This document shows, in pieces, positions 44,483 through 54,499 of a stretch of 64,000 nucleotides of DNA (positions are counted from its first letter, which is position 1; every line of letters starts with the position of its first letter). Origin of the DNA: Chrysopilus asiliformis (lineage: Eukaryota > Arthropoda > Insecta > Diptera > Rhagionidae). The stretch spans positions 31,895,943-31,959,942 of the forward strand of contig OZ035962.1 of assembly GCA_964034945.1 (NCBI GenBank). Direction: 5' to 3'. A program made the position numbers and the translations under genes. The notes under the pieces were generated by a model that did no database searches, was not told where the DNA came from, and saw only the letters and a program-made list of their open reading frames with translations.

Positions 44483-44503
44483 GCGGCGGCGGCGGCGGCG
44501 GCC
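44483..44503 (+). repeat. (CGG)n tract at the Transib target site
   Basis: Six consecutive CGG triplets follow the right end of the Transib element; one CGGCG copy also precedes its left end. The frame 44426-44626 reads poly-Ala through this tract and is not supported as a gene. Confidence 0.8.
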
Positions 44504-44669
44504 CACTGTATAATCACAAACTTGAAATTTTGGCCGCCAATGAATAGAGTTGGGCACCCCTTTTATATAGTCTTCCAAGTGTTATCCCCTCAACAAAGTG
44601 GATTTGACTCTCCAACTTACCCGTAATTTGCAGGTATAACCACTTTAACTTCTAGAGGATTTGACTGCA

Positions 44670-45760
44670 TTCGGTACTATAGCATTCAGCACCGAGACAA
44701 TTTTAAGGAACCGGGTTTCGGTGCTAGAATCTTCGAGAACCGGGTACCCGGTTCTGGAACCGGTGCTGAAAATGTAAATAAAAAATAAGAAATTACCAAT
44801 AAGAAATTACAGTTAAAAAATTCACTTTTTGAATAACTCTGTGGCATTAGAAGAAAACATCATATTTGATTTTTTTTCATCGAGTGTATGACCATAGTTT
44901 AACTAGTTAGGAAACCTAGGGATTTTTCCGTGTACCTACGTTGGAGTAAAGATAACCGATATACTCGTGGACGCGGTTTTTCTTTCTTTCCTATGCGTAA
45001 ATTACCAACAAAACACAACACATGTAAAACCTAGCCACATTTTCATACACCACCAACACATGCAATCTTCCGACAGCGGAAGACAGCGGAAGATTGTCGG
45101 AAGATTGCATGTGTTGGTGGTGTATGAAAATGTGGCTAGGTTTTACATGTGTTGTGTTTTGTTGGTAATTTACGCATAGGAAAGAAAGAAAAACCGCGTC
45201 CACGAGTATATCGGTTATCTTTACTCCAACGTAGGTACACGGAAAAATCCCTAGGTTTCCTAACTAGTTAAACTATGGTATGACAGCAGAAAGAGGAAGT
45301 AAGACAACAAAACCAATTTCTATAGTGTAGTGCTTACTCTAGTGGAAGTTAATGAGGAAAGGTCTTATTTTCCATTCTATATAATAGTTGTTCCCTGCCT
45401 ATACATAAAAAAACCATTTTAACTTTACAGGAAATTTAATACTTTCTGTGAGCGCATATAAATCTATTATATTGTCGTTGTTTTAAAGAGACTTTGTAAA
45501 GAAAATGTAATCGGATGGCTTAATTTTGCATTAATCTTTTAATTTACAGTTATTATTAACAGAAATATGTACTTACAACGAACGAACAGCAGCGAACGAA
45601 CAGTATTTTGATATTTTAGCATGTAAGAAATTGCTTGCTTTCAGCACCGAAAACCGGGTAATTTTACCCAATTCAAACCCGGTTTTCGGTTCCAGAAAAT
45701 GGCCGGGATTCCCGGGTACCCGGGTTTCGGGTACCCGGGATTGAATGCTCTATTCGGTAC
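44670..45760. mobile_element. hAT element, 1075 bp, TSD TTCGGTAC, hosting a palindrome
   Basis: The element 44678-45752 has ends TATAGCATTCAGCACCG and, reversed, TAGAGCATTCAATCCCGGG, plus sub-terminal ACCGGGTACCCGG and ACCGGGTTTCGG motifs near both ends. The octamer TTCGGTAC is present on both sides (44670-44677, 45753-45760). Such GGGTACCCGG-rich termini with 8-bp duplications are common in hAT elements. Without the nested palindrome it would be about 680 bp. Confidence 0.85.
44886..45283. mobile_element. Perfect fold-back palindrome, 185-bp arms, inside the hAT
   Basis: The arms 44891-45075 and 45095-45279 are exact reverse complements, with a 19-base loop that repeats GCGGAAGA. TATGA flanks a slightly shorter definition of the element (ends CCATAGTTTAACTAG), giving a candidate 5-bp duplication. 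The mirror frames 44967-45179 (+) and 44991-45203 (-) encode the same peptide apart from the loop and are artefacts of symmetry. Confidence 0.9.
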
Positions 45761-45764
45761 CCCA

Positions 45765-46390
45765 AATCGGAGACAAACTGAAAAAGGAACCACAGGTGAG
45801 ATGAAAATTTTTTTTGTAGGTGATAGAAAAACTTTTACATATTTAGAAACGCATTGATCGCCGCCGTCAATTCTGCTCCAAGCTACTTACGAACGAACTC
45901 ACTGGCCGGTGGTTGGCGGCTCATAATAACAACCTAGTCGTAGAGCTAGTCGTTTTGGGTGCAACCACCGAATGTGGGACCGGCTCGACTGCAGCCCACG
46001 TGTGTCTTTTTAAATTCAGGTAAACTTCATCTACGCCACCTAATCTGAAAGAAATCACACCGATATGAGTTCGTTTAGGATAAGATGCAAAAGCAAAAGC
46101 CTCTCAATATCTATGTGTGAAAGTCTCCAACTTTGCAGACGTGACCGTGTTATTATTTTCATATATTTATAAGTATAGGGACCACGCATATTAACAGTTG
46201 TATCACATATTTATATATTCATAGTCATCAGGCGAAAATTGCTTTGGGATTTGGTTACAGCTACTATTGACAACTAATAGTAAATAATTTTAATTTATTT
46301 CAAATAATCGCATTATAAAATGATAAATTACAGTTTCATATCATAAATGAAATCCCAGTCAAAATGCCCATAATTCCACTTTAAGTGTAA
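45765..46390. other. Unassigned, GC-richer unique sequence
   Basis: 45840-46040 is less AT-rich and has no repeats. CCACAG|GTGAGATG at about 45790-45803 looks like a splice donor just right of the hAT insertion. No confident exon. Confidence 0.3.
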
Positions 46391-46402
46391 TAAAAAACTC
46401 AC

Positions 46403-46564
46403 CCAACAAAACTCAGCATAAATCCACAAATCAAAAGTTATATGATACACACGATCGCATCTTAAATACAAAACATTATTTTGATCATCGAGAAACTTTG
46501 CTATATTGCAAGTGTTCGACACAGAAAAATCTATATCTTCAAACCAAAAAGAGATATTTTGCAT
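46403..46564 (-). CDS. Candidate first coding exon (54 codons), protein unknown
   Basis: From the ATG at 46564 the frame reads MQNISFWFEDIDFSVSNTCN and then IAKFLDDQNNVLYLRCDRVY, and reaches a consensus donor (TGG|GTGAGT, donor at 46402-46397) in phase 0. Composition is more balanced than nearby chance frames. No downstream exon was identified, and the frame continues 24 more codons past the donor before a stop, so an unspliced or chance ORF remains possible. Confidence 0.25.
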
Positions 46565-46794
46565 AGTTTAATAAGACTTTAAAATAAAACATTGTCTTTA
46601 ATTTAAAGCTACCAATTTCTTTGTAAAAATGATGTAAAATCGAAAAGAGAATCGATTGTAAGCAGATCTAAAAATACCAACATTCAAAAAATCGACCAAA
46701 ATGTAAAAAAATAATGATGTACCTTCTGGGAAATCCTTTAGGTATTTGAACATCATTAGCGAAAATTCAAACCAAACTAAGGCTAAGACTTAAA

Positions 46795-46965
46795 ACCATT
46801 AGAAAACATAAGAAAAGCTACAATTGCCAGGGGCCAGGTGAGGGGAAAGGAGTGGTCCGACTGGATTTTGATATATGGAACGGTAATGTAAAATCACATT
46901 CTAAACAGATTTTACCTTTATAAATTTTTCAATACGACTCATCGTTTTTCAGAAAATTCGTTTTG
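46795..46965 (-). repeat. mini-me fragment
   Basis: 'cataagaaaagctacaattgcca' to 'tttttcaatacgactcatcg' is the reverse of one end of the mini-me family (compare 1400-1618). Confidence 0.55.
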
Positions 46966-47037
46966 TATAAAAAAATTGGACTTAGGCTGATTAAGCCACG
47001 CCTGAACTAAGTCCTTCGCTTCCAAATTGGTAATAGG

Positions 47038-47328
47038 GTCCTAGAGCATGAATTAAAGAAAACATAGATTGCGTCACTAGCGAATGACGCGTCATTTTAC
47101 CTCACTAAGAGCTCTTCTTAGTGAATAATGAAAAAAAATACAAAATAACAAATGATAAATGTAATAATAATTTAATAATTGCAATAATAAACTGTAGTGA
47201 ATAACAAAAATTCAGATTAGAAACTTTCGCTATTGAAAAGTTTATTTAAAATTTCAATTAACGCTCAGCCTTCCGTCAGTGTGAGCCTACTATCGCAATC
47301 TTGTTTTCTTTGATTCATGGTCCTAGAG
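47038..47328. mobile_element. P-element-like MITE, 273 bp, GTCCTAGAG TSD
   Basis: The ends CATGAATTAAAGAAAACATA and, reversed, CATGAATCAAAGAAAACAAG continue to AGATTGCG, about 26 bases with two differences. GTCCTAGAG flanks both sides (47038-47046, 47320-47328). P elements begin CATGA and make 8-bp duplications, often starting GTCC. The direct repeat here is one base longer, which may be chance. A hAT origin is not excluded. Confidence 0.65.
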
Positions 47329-47919
47329 AGCTTTTTAGAGCATATATACTTGGGCTTTTTAGGAGAAATTCTGTATCGGAAAACTTCTATCCTTATTGCA
47401 AAGACTTTTTTTTAGCTGATTGAAAGTGGTAATGCCTTCCTGTCATACATCTCATTTATTTCCGTTCACAATACTTTTCTTCCTGTGTTTCGCAATAAAA
47501 AGAAGCAATTTTTCAAACTATACCCTGAATTTCAAGAATACTCCTCCTTAAAAAAAAAAAGTCCATTGAAGATGCACATTGCAACAAATCTTGAATTTCT
47601 TTTCTTATAATTTTCTTGACATAAAATCTAGCGGATAACGTTTAGCTATAGAGATACAAATGATAATGGATATAGACGGATGGATGTTGTCTAATGCAGG
47701 CGAAATCCGTGGCCACGGCGTATGCGTATATCAGAGTTGTACAACAAAAAGTAATTGTTATACAAATTTATAGTCGTATAATGTTTAGATGAATAGTTAT
47801 GGAAAGTGAACCAACAAACAACGCAACGACAATAACGTACGAAAAAAGATCCCAAGAAATCTGTCGTTTCGAGCACAAATTTATGTATGAATGTCATATG
47901 CATCTATCGGCCTACGTAT

Positions 47920-48129
47920 TTAGCTCATTAAAGTCCTCCTACTGCCATTTCTTACGAGTATGTGGAGTGTAGTCCCATTTTCTGATATTCTTATTTTATA
48001 CACAATTGATTTTATGCTCATATAGCTTTTGTGTGCTTTATTAAAATCGTTGAGCAGTTTCCATTCTTCACTAGACAGCTTCATATTTGAGACTCGTTCA
48101 CTATTACGAGAATTTTCATACCTGCCCAC
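47920..48129 (-). CDS. Candidate coding exon, up to 69 codons, protein unknown
   Basis: The frame reads GRYENSRNSERVSNMKLSSE, then EWKLLNDFNKAHKSYMSIKS, ending in HIL before a donor-like |GTAAGA at about 47960. It is rich in charged and polar residues, unlike neighbouring Phe/Leu/Ile-rich frames. GAGCAG|GTGGGCAG| upstream could be an acceptor, making the listed Met (GTG) irrelevant. I recognise no family, and no companion exons were found. Confidence 0.3.
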   Translation of the reverse strand: MGRYENSRNSERVSNMKLSSEEWKLLNDFNKAHKSYMSIKSIVYKIRISENGTTLHILVRNGSRRTLMS

Positions 48130-48739
48130 CTGCTCACATTGTATATTCTTATTTTGTAAGTTGCCTTACAAATAAAAATCAAATAAAAAATATTATCTAC
48201 ATTAAACTATATCTCAGAAATATCTTAGACATCTGAAACTTTAATTTTATGTGAATTTGATTAACGTGCAAGTTGTTTATGATCAAATTTTACCCCACTC
48301 AATTGATTGTACTCCGAATGCTAAATATGTTGCAATAATACACCAAATTAAACAATATCCTGTGAAAAGGCGGTAAATTTTTTAAGACAAAAAAGCCTGT
48401 ACGGCAATAGCGTTAAGAAAAATGGTAGACTTATTGATTAGTTTTTTTTAAATCAATTATCAGCACAGGAAAAGACAAACATACAGGTGCAATTGAATTT
48501 TGATGTACGAAAGAGTTATATAAAATCGTATTCTAAACAATTTTTCCGATATCGGACAAACCACAGAAAACTTCTTCATTTGAATGGGGTGGGAGAAAGG
48601 AGTGGTATATTTGAATTCAGATGTATGGAAGAGTTGTGTAAAATTGTATTATAATCACTTCTTGCATTCATGGTTTCTTTTTCAACCTCTTGAGACTGCG
48701 GGGTCATACCAGTTTTTTGCATAGAAACTCTAATTTATC

Positions 48740-49020
48740 GAAGAAGAATGCTTCAAATTTATTTTCGAATTACTCTCCGGCTAGGTCTGCATGTAACGGT
48801 ATTTTTTGCTGACATATATTTTTTTGTTTTTCTTTTTGTAATATTTAAGAATGAAACCATAAAAAGTTTTTCTGCATCTCACGATTTGTGGAAGGAGTTA
48901 AGACAATCTCAAAATATATTTTCATTTGTTGGCGGGATGCTGGAAGTGATGGAGCAATTATGCTTATCAACGAATTTAGCCTTTTGAGAAACGTTCCGCG
49001 TATTTTGACGTTAGGTGTAT
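48740..49020. other. Unassigned, mini-me-like fragments
   Basis: The frames 48748-48987 and 48845-49159 run into the mini-me copy at 49020 and are not accepted. Confidence 0.3.
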
Positions 49021-49453
49021 TTTTTCTTAAAATATTCATCTGCCTAAATAACTTTTGTTCTTGCACTTTTTTGATAAGATACACAGTTTTTGAGATATTC
49101 ACAAAAAACGTTTTCGTTCGTATGGGGGGTACCCCCCCTAATGGTCCATTTTTGCCCATTAACGAACTTAGCCTCGCATTTTACGAAAAACGAATCTGCG
49201 CAAAATTTCAAGTCTGTAGCTCAATCCGTGCGCCCGCAATCCGCGCCACAGACAGACAGACAGACAGACGGACAGACAGACAGACAGACGGACGGACAGA
49301 CAGACAGACGGACAGACATGCAAAATTCAATTTTTTTTATCATTCTAAACACACTGGTGTAATTCATTTTTGTGTGTGATGACGGGATCTTGGCGTTACA
49401 AACGTAAGGCAAAGTTAATATACCCTTTGGTTTCACCATACGGGTATAAAAAT
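49020..49453 (+). repeat. mini-me/DINE-like repeat with GACAGACA tract
   Basis: 'ataacttttgttcttgcacttttttgataagat...' through GGGGGGTACCCCCCCTAATG, a GACAGACA/GACGGACA tract (49250-49317) and the terminal hairpin TATACCC...GGGTATAAAA. The frames 48888-49379, 49090-49362 and 49221-49535 are translations of this repeat. Confidence 0.72.
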
Positions 49454-49818
49454 AATTTAAAATCTGTAACCATACCCATTTGATCGTTTCGTAGCTTTTA
49501 TCAAACACCCAGTTTCCGGATTGCACTGAAATCATTTATGTACAAATATATTTCTTATTTTCATTTTAAAATAATATCCAATTTTAGTTCAAAGTACACT
49601 TGACAGAATTTTCTTTCCACTGCATTTATGAGTATTTTAACGAAGATAATCTCTTAGTGCTTCTGCTGCCTCCCATAAGATTTCCACGAATGATTTCCCG
49701 ACTTTAGGCACGATAATCTAAAATCTAGAAACACTTTTCTTCATCTTTATCGACTCCCATTGCTTTTTTTAGAATAATCGTGTCGTGTAGTTTTGCTAGT
49801 CGCGCTGCATTGAATGTC

Positions 49819-50197
49819 TAAGCGTGGTATTACACACAGCAACTTTCGGGCTTATTTAAGCCGGCAACTTTTGGGCTTAATAAGCCAATGTGCTTACACT
49901 TGTGGCTTAAATAAGCCAATCCTGTTTGCATATGCTACACAAGTTTACATGGGTGTGTGTGAACTCAAACCATTGAAATTGCTGCTGCTCATATACTTCC
50001 CAAGATCTTTACCTGCTGACGGTCAGAACGAAAATGATTTCTGGCTACCACTTTTCCCAAACCGGTTCACACGGTTTGCATGTATGCAGATTGTCGATAA
50101 GCCATGATTTCGAGTGGCAACTTTTCCCTCCTCAGTCGTTTCTCCCAAAAATCGGCTTAAGTAAGCCCGAAAGTTGCCGTTTGTAATACCACGCTAA
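49819..50197. mobile_element. PIF/Harbinger-like MITE, 373 bp, TAA TSD
   Basis: The ends GCGTGGTATTACACACAGCA and, reversed, GCGTGGTATTACAAACGGCA continue into CTTTCGGGCTTA for about 45 bases with few mismatches. TAA lies at both sides (49819-49821, 50195-50197). TTTAAGCC/GGCTTAAATAAGCC motifs repeat inside. The frame 49814-50107 begins within the TSD and lies wholly in the element, so it is not a gene. Confidence 0.8.
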
Positions 50198-50488
50198 GAA
50201 TCTTTCTCGGTTCGACCAAGATGTAAACAGGAAATGAGATCTGCACACTTGGCTCCACCACCCTTCAAAACTACTTGTACTTGTCCGGATTTTACTCATG
50301 AAAATGTTGATTAAATGTTTACGCCTGGTGCTATAGTGTCATGATGCACTGAATTTCTTCAATATTCATTTGTACTTTTAATTTCTAGTACAAATTTCTT
50401 GTTCCACTGGATTGAAATAACTCCGTGGGCTAACTACTTGCCATTTGGAAAATCTTGAAAGTTTCTTAAAGATTTCAAAGAAACAAGA

Positions 50489-50764
50489 ATGTCTTTAAAA
50501 AATCGGTTTTTTATAATGTTTTTAAATCTTTTTTTAATTGTTTCAGCTTTGGTCGAAAGATGTAAAAATATGTGGAATTACTTTGATTTTTACATGGAGT
50601 ACCTACATGATTTGCAAAATTTCACTTTTAATTTTGATAAGATACCAAAAAATGTATTATTTTCTGTACATTTCGTCACGTGCATCGTGATTTCATGTAA
50701 ATTTTTGCGTCAAATATTACAAAACTCTGCATTTCTAAAATTTAAAAAAAAATGGAAAATCTAA
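50489..50764 (+). CDS. Weak candidate: 91-codon frame with hydrophobic N terminus
   Basis: The N terminus (MSLKNRFFIMFLNLFLIVSA) could be a signal peptide and the remainder is Phe/Lys/Asn-rich with several cysteines. The local DNA is very AT-rich, which favours such codons by chance, and no promoter or family similarity is seen. Confidence 0.15.
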   Translation: MSLKNRFFIMFLNLFLIVSALVERCKNMWNYFDFYMEYLHDLQNFTFNFDKIPKNVLFSVHFVTCIVISCKFLRQILQNSAFLKFKKKWKI

Positions 50765-50995
50765 AATTTTTGAAAGAATCTGAATGTAAAATCTAAGAAT
50801 TTGAGTGTAAATATAGAATTACTATTATAATAAAACTTACGCCCGGTTTCACAGTTAGAGCTAAAGCTTCGGATTAAGGATAAGCTTTCGCTTGACTGAT
50901 TTCACTATTTCACAGCATTGGTTTAAGCTTAAATGCCGACTCAATTGAGAGCCGTAAAATATTGACGCTAAAATCTGAATTCACGACTTTTAAGA

Positions 50996-51465
50996 GGCCC
51001 CTAGACGTTCAATCTTGCAGTCAATCATGCTGTCACAGCAAAAAGCTTATTTGCACTAGACGCTCAATCATGCACGCAAGCATCGCTTAATTCGAAACAG
51101 CCAAACCGACAGCACAAATATGAATTTAAACAATTTTTGTCCTTATATTTTTCGCTTTTCGTCATCCACAACTAACTTCTTTGTCTGTATAACTCGAAAA
51201 AGGATTCCTAAAAAACTTTATCTTTTATATGCGACATCTTTTCACTACTAAAAATTACGCTGAAATCACGAATTGATTGACAGCTTCGCCATACACGTTC
51301 AAGCATGCTGTCAATCACAAAGCTCCCTTGCAAAATATCAAAATGATTTTGATATTGGCCAGCATGCTGGCAATCATGGAATTTTGCATGACAGCATCAC
51401 CATAGACGGTCAAAATGCTGTCCCAGCATGCGATGATTGACTGCAAGATTGACCGTGTAGGGGCC
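50996..51465. mobile_element. TIR MITE, 470 bp, GGCCCCTA ends
   Basis: The ends GGCCCCTAGACGTTCAATCT and, reversed, GGCCCCTACACGGTCAATCT continue to TGCAGTCAATCAT, about 34 bases with three differences. Internal CATGCTG/CAGCATG motifs recur in both orientations. The flanks TTTAAGA and GCTTTAG do not give a clear TSD. A separate lone end GCCCGGTTTCACAGTTAGAG lies at 50842. Confidence 0.65.
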
Positions 51466-51939
51466 GCTTTAGTGTTAAAAATGCCATTTCTGTATTTCGA
51501 CACTAAATACATTAAAATGTTTTTTTTTACTTTCTTATACAAAATGAAATTATCCAGGATATTTCTGAGCTGCACTTGAATTTCTTATACTAAGTACGAC
51601 CTCCAAAAAAATTGTTAAAAATTTGAACGAATAAAGATAAAAATTGACGGTAAAAACAAATTGTGTGCATTATTATTTATTTTAATTTATTTCTTACATA
51701 GCATCATAAAAAACCCATAAGTTTTCGAGAAAAATGCCAAAACCTAAATTTTTAGAAGTACGGTACATTTTGATAACGGTTCAAGATATGGAGTCCTTGA
51801 GAAAATCCAAAATGTGGCAAATACTAATATCTCCAATTTTCGTCATATGGGCTAAGTTTCGGAATAAAGCTCGAAAACCGAAAATTAGATTTGGTTTTTC
51901 GCGTTTTAATTCAAAACTAAGCGTTTTTCGATAGCAGCC

Positions 51940-52350
51940 CATATCGCACATGGTCCCGTAGACTGTAGTATCTCAAAAAAATGTGTTTTTGAGTAATTAT
52001 TCCATTATGTAAAGGAAAATTGACTGTATCAAATGAAAAACAAATTTAAATGTAAACGTAGTCCTAAAATTTATTTATTTTTGGTTTTTTAAATTCCCAT
52101 TTTTTAAAATTTAAATTGATTTTGTGGAAAACAAACCTAACTCTATCTTTTATTATTGCAAAAAAAAAAAAAATGAAGCAAATGATCTGTAAATTATTAT
52201 CAAAAGAGTAATAAATTGAAATATTACTGTACAGACAACAGAAAAAACAATTATTCATAAACAATTATTTTGAAATGAAAACTTTGAATGCGTTTTTCTC
52301 AAAATGGCCGATTTTGAGATACTACAGTCTACGGGACCATGTGCGATATG
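51940..52350. mobile_element. TIR MITE, 411 bp, near-perfect 39-bp TIRs
   Basis: CATATCGCACATGGTCCCGT and its continuation AGACTGTAGTATCTCAAAA pair exactly with ACGGGACCATGTGCGATATG and its preceding sequence at the right end. The TSD is not resolved. The interior is AT-rich; the frame 52064-52264 (-) is not a gene. A mini-me fragment ('gaaaacggtgagtaatattg') follows at 52372. Confidence 0.72.
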
Positions 52351-52652
52351 ACATATGGCCATTTTCTCGAAAACGGTGAGTAATATTGAAAAATTTATAA
52401 TGGTAAAATCTGTTTAGAATATGATTCTACATAACTGTTCCATACATCAAATTCAAATTGGATCACTGCTTCATAAGACATTCCGGTCAAAAATCGAGTT
52501 GACAGGTATTAGGTTTTTTTTCTCCGGTTAAACTTGACAAAATCAGATCAAATTTGAAAACGGCTATAGCAACTGTTTTATGATTGCTTGCTCCCAAAGT
52601 TCAAAAATATATAGAAGTGTTTTGTTCTGAAAGACCGTAATTATAAAATATT

Positions 52653-53154
52653 CAGGGTATTCACAGCCCTCTTTTAAATTGCGAGTAATTTTACCGCTCG
52701 GTAATTCAGTCAAATTTAACAGATTTTTACCGAGACGGTAATTTGGGTCATGTAAAAATGAATTACCGGATTCGGTAATTGCAGACATGCCTTGAGTCGT
52801 GTTTTCCGGCCCGGTTATTCGGTATCAAGAATCAACCGCGAGTGGCGCTAGTAATGTTTTTAGTTGTCAAATTTTCTCGCTGGTTTTTTTGTTAATCTCA
52901 TCGGACTGCAATTTTTTTCAATTTTGATAGCCGTTGCCACAAAAAAAAATTCAAAAGAATACATCAAACATGGATTTAAAGGTATGTGACATATTTTACA
53001 ATCAAATTCGCAGTTCATGATTTGGTCACGTATCAAATAAAAGCGCTGTTCTCAAATCTGTGCTGTGGGATGTTCACACCACAATATTTTCAATCTTTTA
53101 ATATTACCGAAAACACCGAATACCCAAAATTAAAAGAGGACTGTGAATACCCTG
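52653..53154. mobile_element. TIR element, 502 bp, with an internal start codon and splice donor
   Basis: The ends CAGGGTATTCACAGCCCTCT and, reversed, CAGGGTATTCACAGTCCTCT continue to TTTAA, about 25 bases with one mismatch. TACCG/CGGTAA motifs recur in the left half. At 52970 an ATG opens ATGGATTTAAAG followed by a consensus donor GTATGT (52982), preceded by a leader of about 90 bases. This looks like the first exon of a longer ancestral element. The frames 52564-52788 (-) and 52986-53318 (+) cross the two TIRs and share their CEYP peptide for that reason. Confidence 0.6.
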
Positions 53155-53314
53155 ATTGTGAACCTGTTATTTTTGGTAATGTAATTGGGAAAAAATTAAA
53201 AAATACTTTTAAACGCCTATGTTCCAATTCGAAAAAATACTATATAATTTTTATTGCTATCAAAACACAAAAATTCCTTACGAAAAAAAAATTGGTTCTT
53301 TTGAAAGATTCAAA

Positions 53315-53552
53315 TTAATAAAGCTTCAGAAACTTTGCGTCCAAACGAATAAATTTTAGACTTTTGAATATCGTTGAAAATCTCAGGTGTTCGTACACAA
53401 ACAGCAGAAGAAACCAGAGAACATTCTGGTAGTTAGAGATGCTGGCTGTTAGACTTCTGAATCGGATTGTAAACAAAATATCCACCATCGCATAGATGCG
53501 CAGCATGATCTGATCACACGGTTTTGACTATAGAAGCGAGTTTTCTTTTATA
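53315..53552 (-). CDS. Candidate 63-aa ORF behind a TATA box
   Basis: On the minus strand a perfect TATAAAAG (53552-53545) is followed 26-28 bases later by AGTCAAA, then an ATG at 53506 and a 63-codon frame to 53315 (MLRIYAMVDILFTIRFRSLT..., with a hydrophobic NVLWFLLLFVYE segment). The protein is unrecognised. The leader would be only about 18 bases. The TATA motif supports transcription, but the frame may be chance. Confidence 0.27.
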
Positions 53553-53859
53553 TGATTGCTTGTTCACTTTAATACGAACTACGGACGCGGAGGATCATTT
53601 TCAGGTGTTCGATAAATACACAGAGTACCTCTTCGGTTAGATAGTTCCAGGTGCGTGTACCTTTCTAGTTACATAAAAATACTCTCCTCCGATCCCACAT
53701 TGAGCCTGACTCCTTCATAGCTATAAATCCATATCTTCAGAGATGAAAAACATAAACAACAAAAAAAAAATCTGTACGTGTATTATATTCAAGAAATGAT
53801 CGTTACACAAAAAAATTGTGGAAAAAACGATCGTATAGTAATAAAAACCAACCAAAACG

Positions 53860-54290
53860 ACTTAAGTAACCCAGCTACTGGTCTTACGATCGTGTCCCCC
53901 GTCATATTTGTCTATTTGTACTGAGCCCCGTTCGTTCCGTAGCATCTCAGCCAGGTAAGAATGGCGGTTCAGGTGCTGCTGCCGTTCCAAAAGGTAGTGT
54001 GCGCCCCCACCCTTTCGGTTTTTTCGTCTTAGCCATGGTAAAGTGGTTAGGTTGGATATAGTTACGAATGGATATACCTTGGACTACGGTATCGCGCTTC
54101 GCAAGTGGCAATCGCCACACCGCGTCGTCGAAAACCTGGAATTAGAATTATGGTCACAGTTGATTGTGGTTCTGGCATTAGTTGGATTATTCCACCGAGA
54201 TATGTATACGAACATTTGTAAATATGAAAAACTCATTTCTGATTGTGGTTTTATCAGATTGTTCTCGCACTCTTTTTCTTGAAATCATTT
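53860..54290. other. GC-richer unique block with conflicting open frames
   Basis: Several frames are open: 54043-54282 (+) from a GTG, a 60-codon stop-to-stop frame containing KNGGSGAAAVPKGSVRPHPF, and a minus-strand MAKTKKPKGWGRTLPF frame. CCAG|GTAAGA and TCGTCTTAG|CC resemble splice sites. They cannot all be real. It may be a host exon or promoter region; strand not decided. Confidence 0.25.
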
Positions 54291-54499
54291 GTGGAAATTA
54301 CTCTTTATGTTTATCATCAAATCGAGCTCATGCTTAATGAGCAATCGTAAAACACATCAATTTTCCCCCTAAATTTTTAAGGTATTATTTCAAATCATGT
54401 TAATAAATATGAATAGCATATGACTTTTTTATACAAAATCTACGTTTGTGCACAAATGACGAACAAAATATGACTACATAAAAATATAAATGTTTATTT

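Larger units (their letters stand above)
42230..44488 (-). mobile_element. Transib-like element, 2249 bp, CACAGTG termini, CGGCG TSD
   Basis: Element 42235-44483. Left CACAGTGGTTCGAGATCG and right (reversed) CACAGTGGTTCAGGATTA both start with CACAGTG. After 23 further bases each has the identical block CAAAATTCAAT, preceded by ATTGG(T/C). CGGCG lies immediately outside both ends (42230-42234, 44484-44488), a GC-rich 5-bp duplication; the target is a CGG-repeat tract that continues to 44502. CACWRTG termini and GC-rich 5-bp TSDs are the known signature of Transib, the family from which RAG1 and V(D)J signals derive. The inside holds a transposase C-terminus (-), a TA tract and a nested Helitron-like repeat (43457-43957). 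The catalytic core is missing. Confidence 0.75.

Noticed and set aside
41373..44700. TAGGGCCGTACAG at 41373 pairing with later hAT-like ends
   Set aside because: No matching inverted end; the hAT at 44678 has its own perfect duplication.
44967..45203. Two nearly identical 70-aa proteins on opposite strands
   Set aside because: They mirror each other because the DNA is a perfect palindrome.
48888..49379. 163-codon frame, the longest in the window
   Set aside because: Its second half is the mini-me repeat and its GACAGACA tract; the same peptide appears at 16540 and 31058 with each repeat copy.
49814..50107. 97-codon plus-strand frame
   Set aside because: Lies wholly inside a TAA-flanked MITE and begins in the target duplication.
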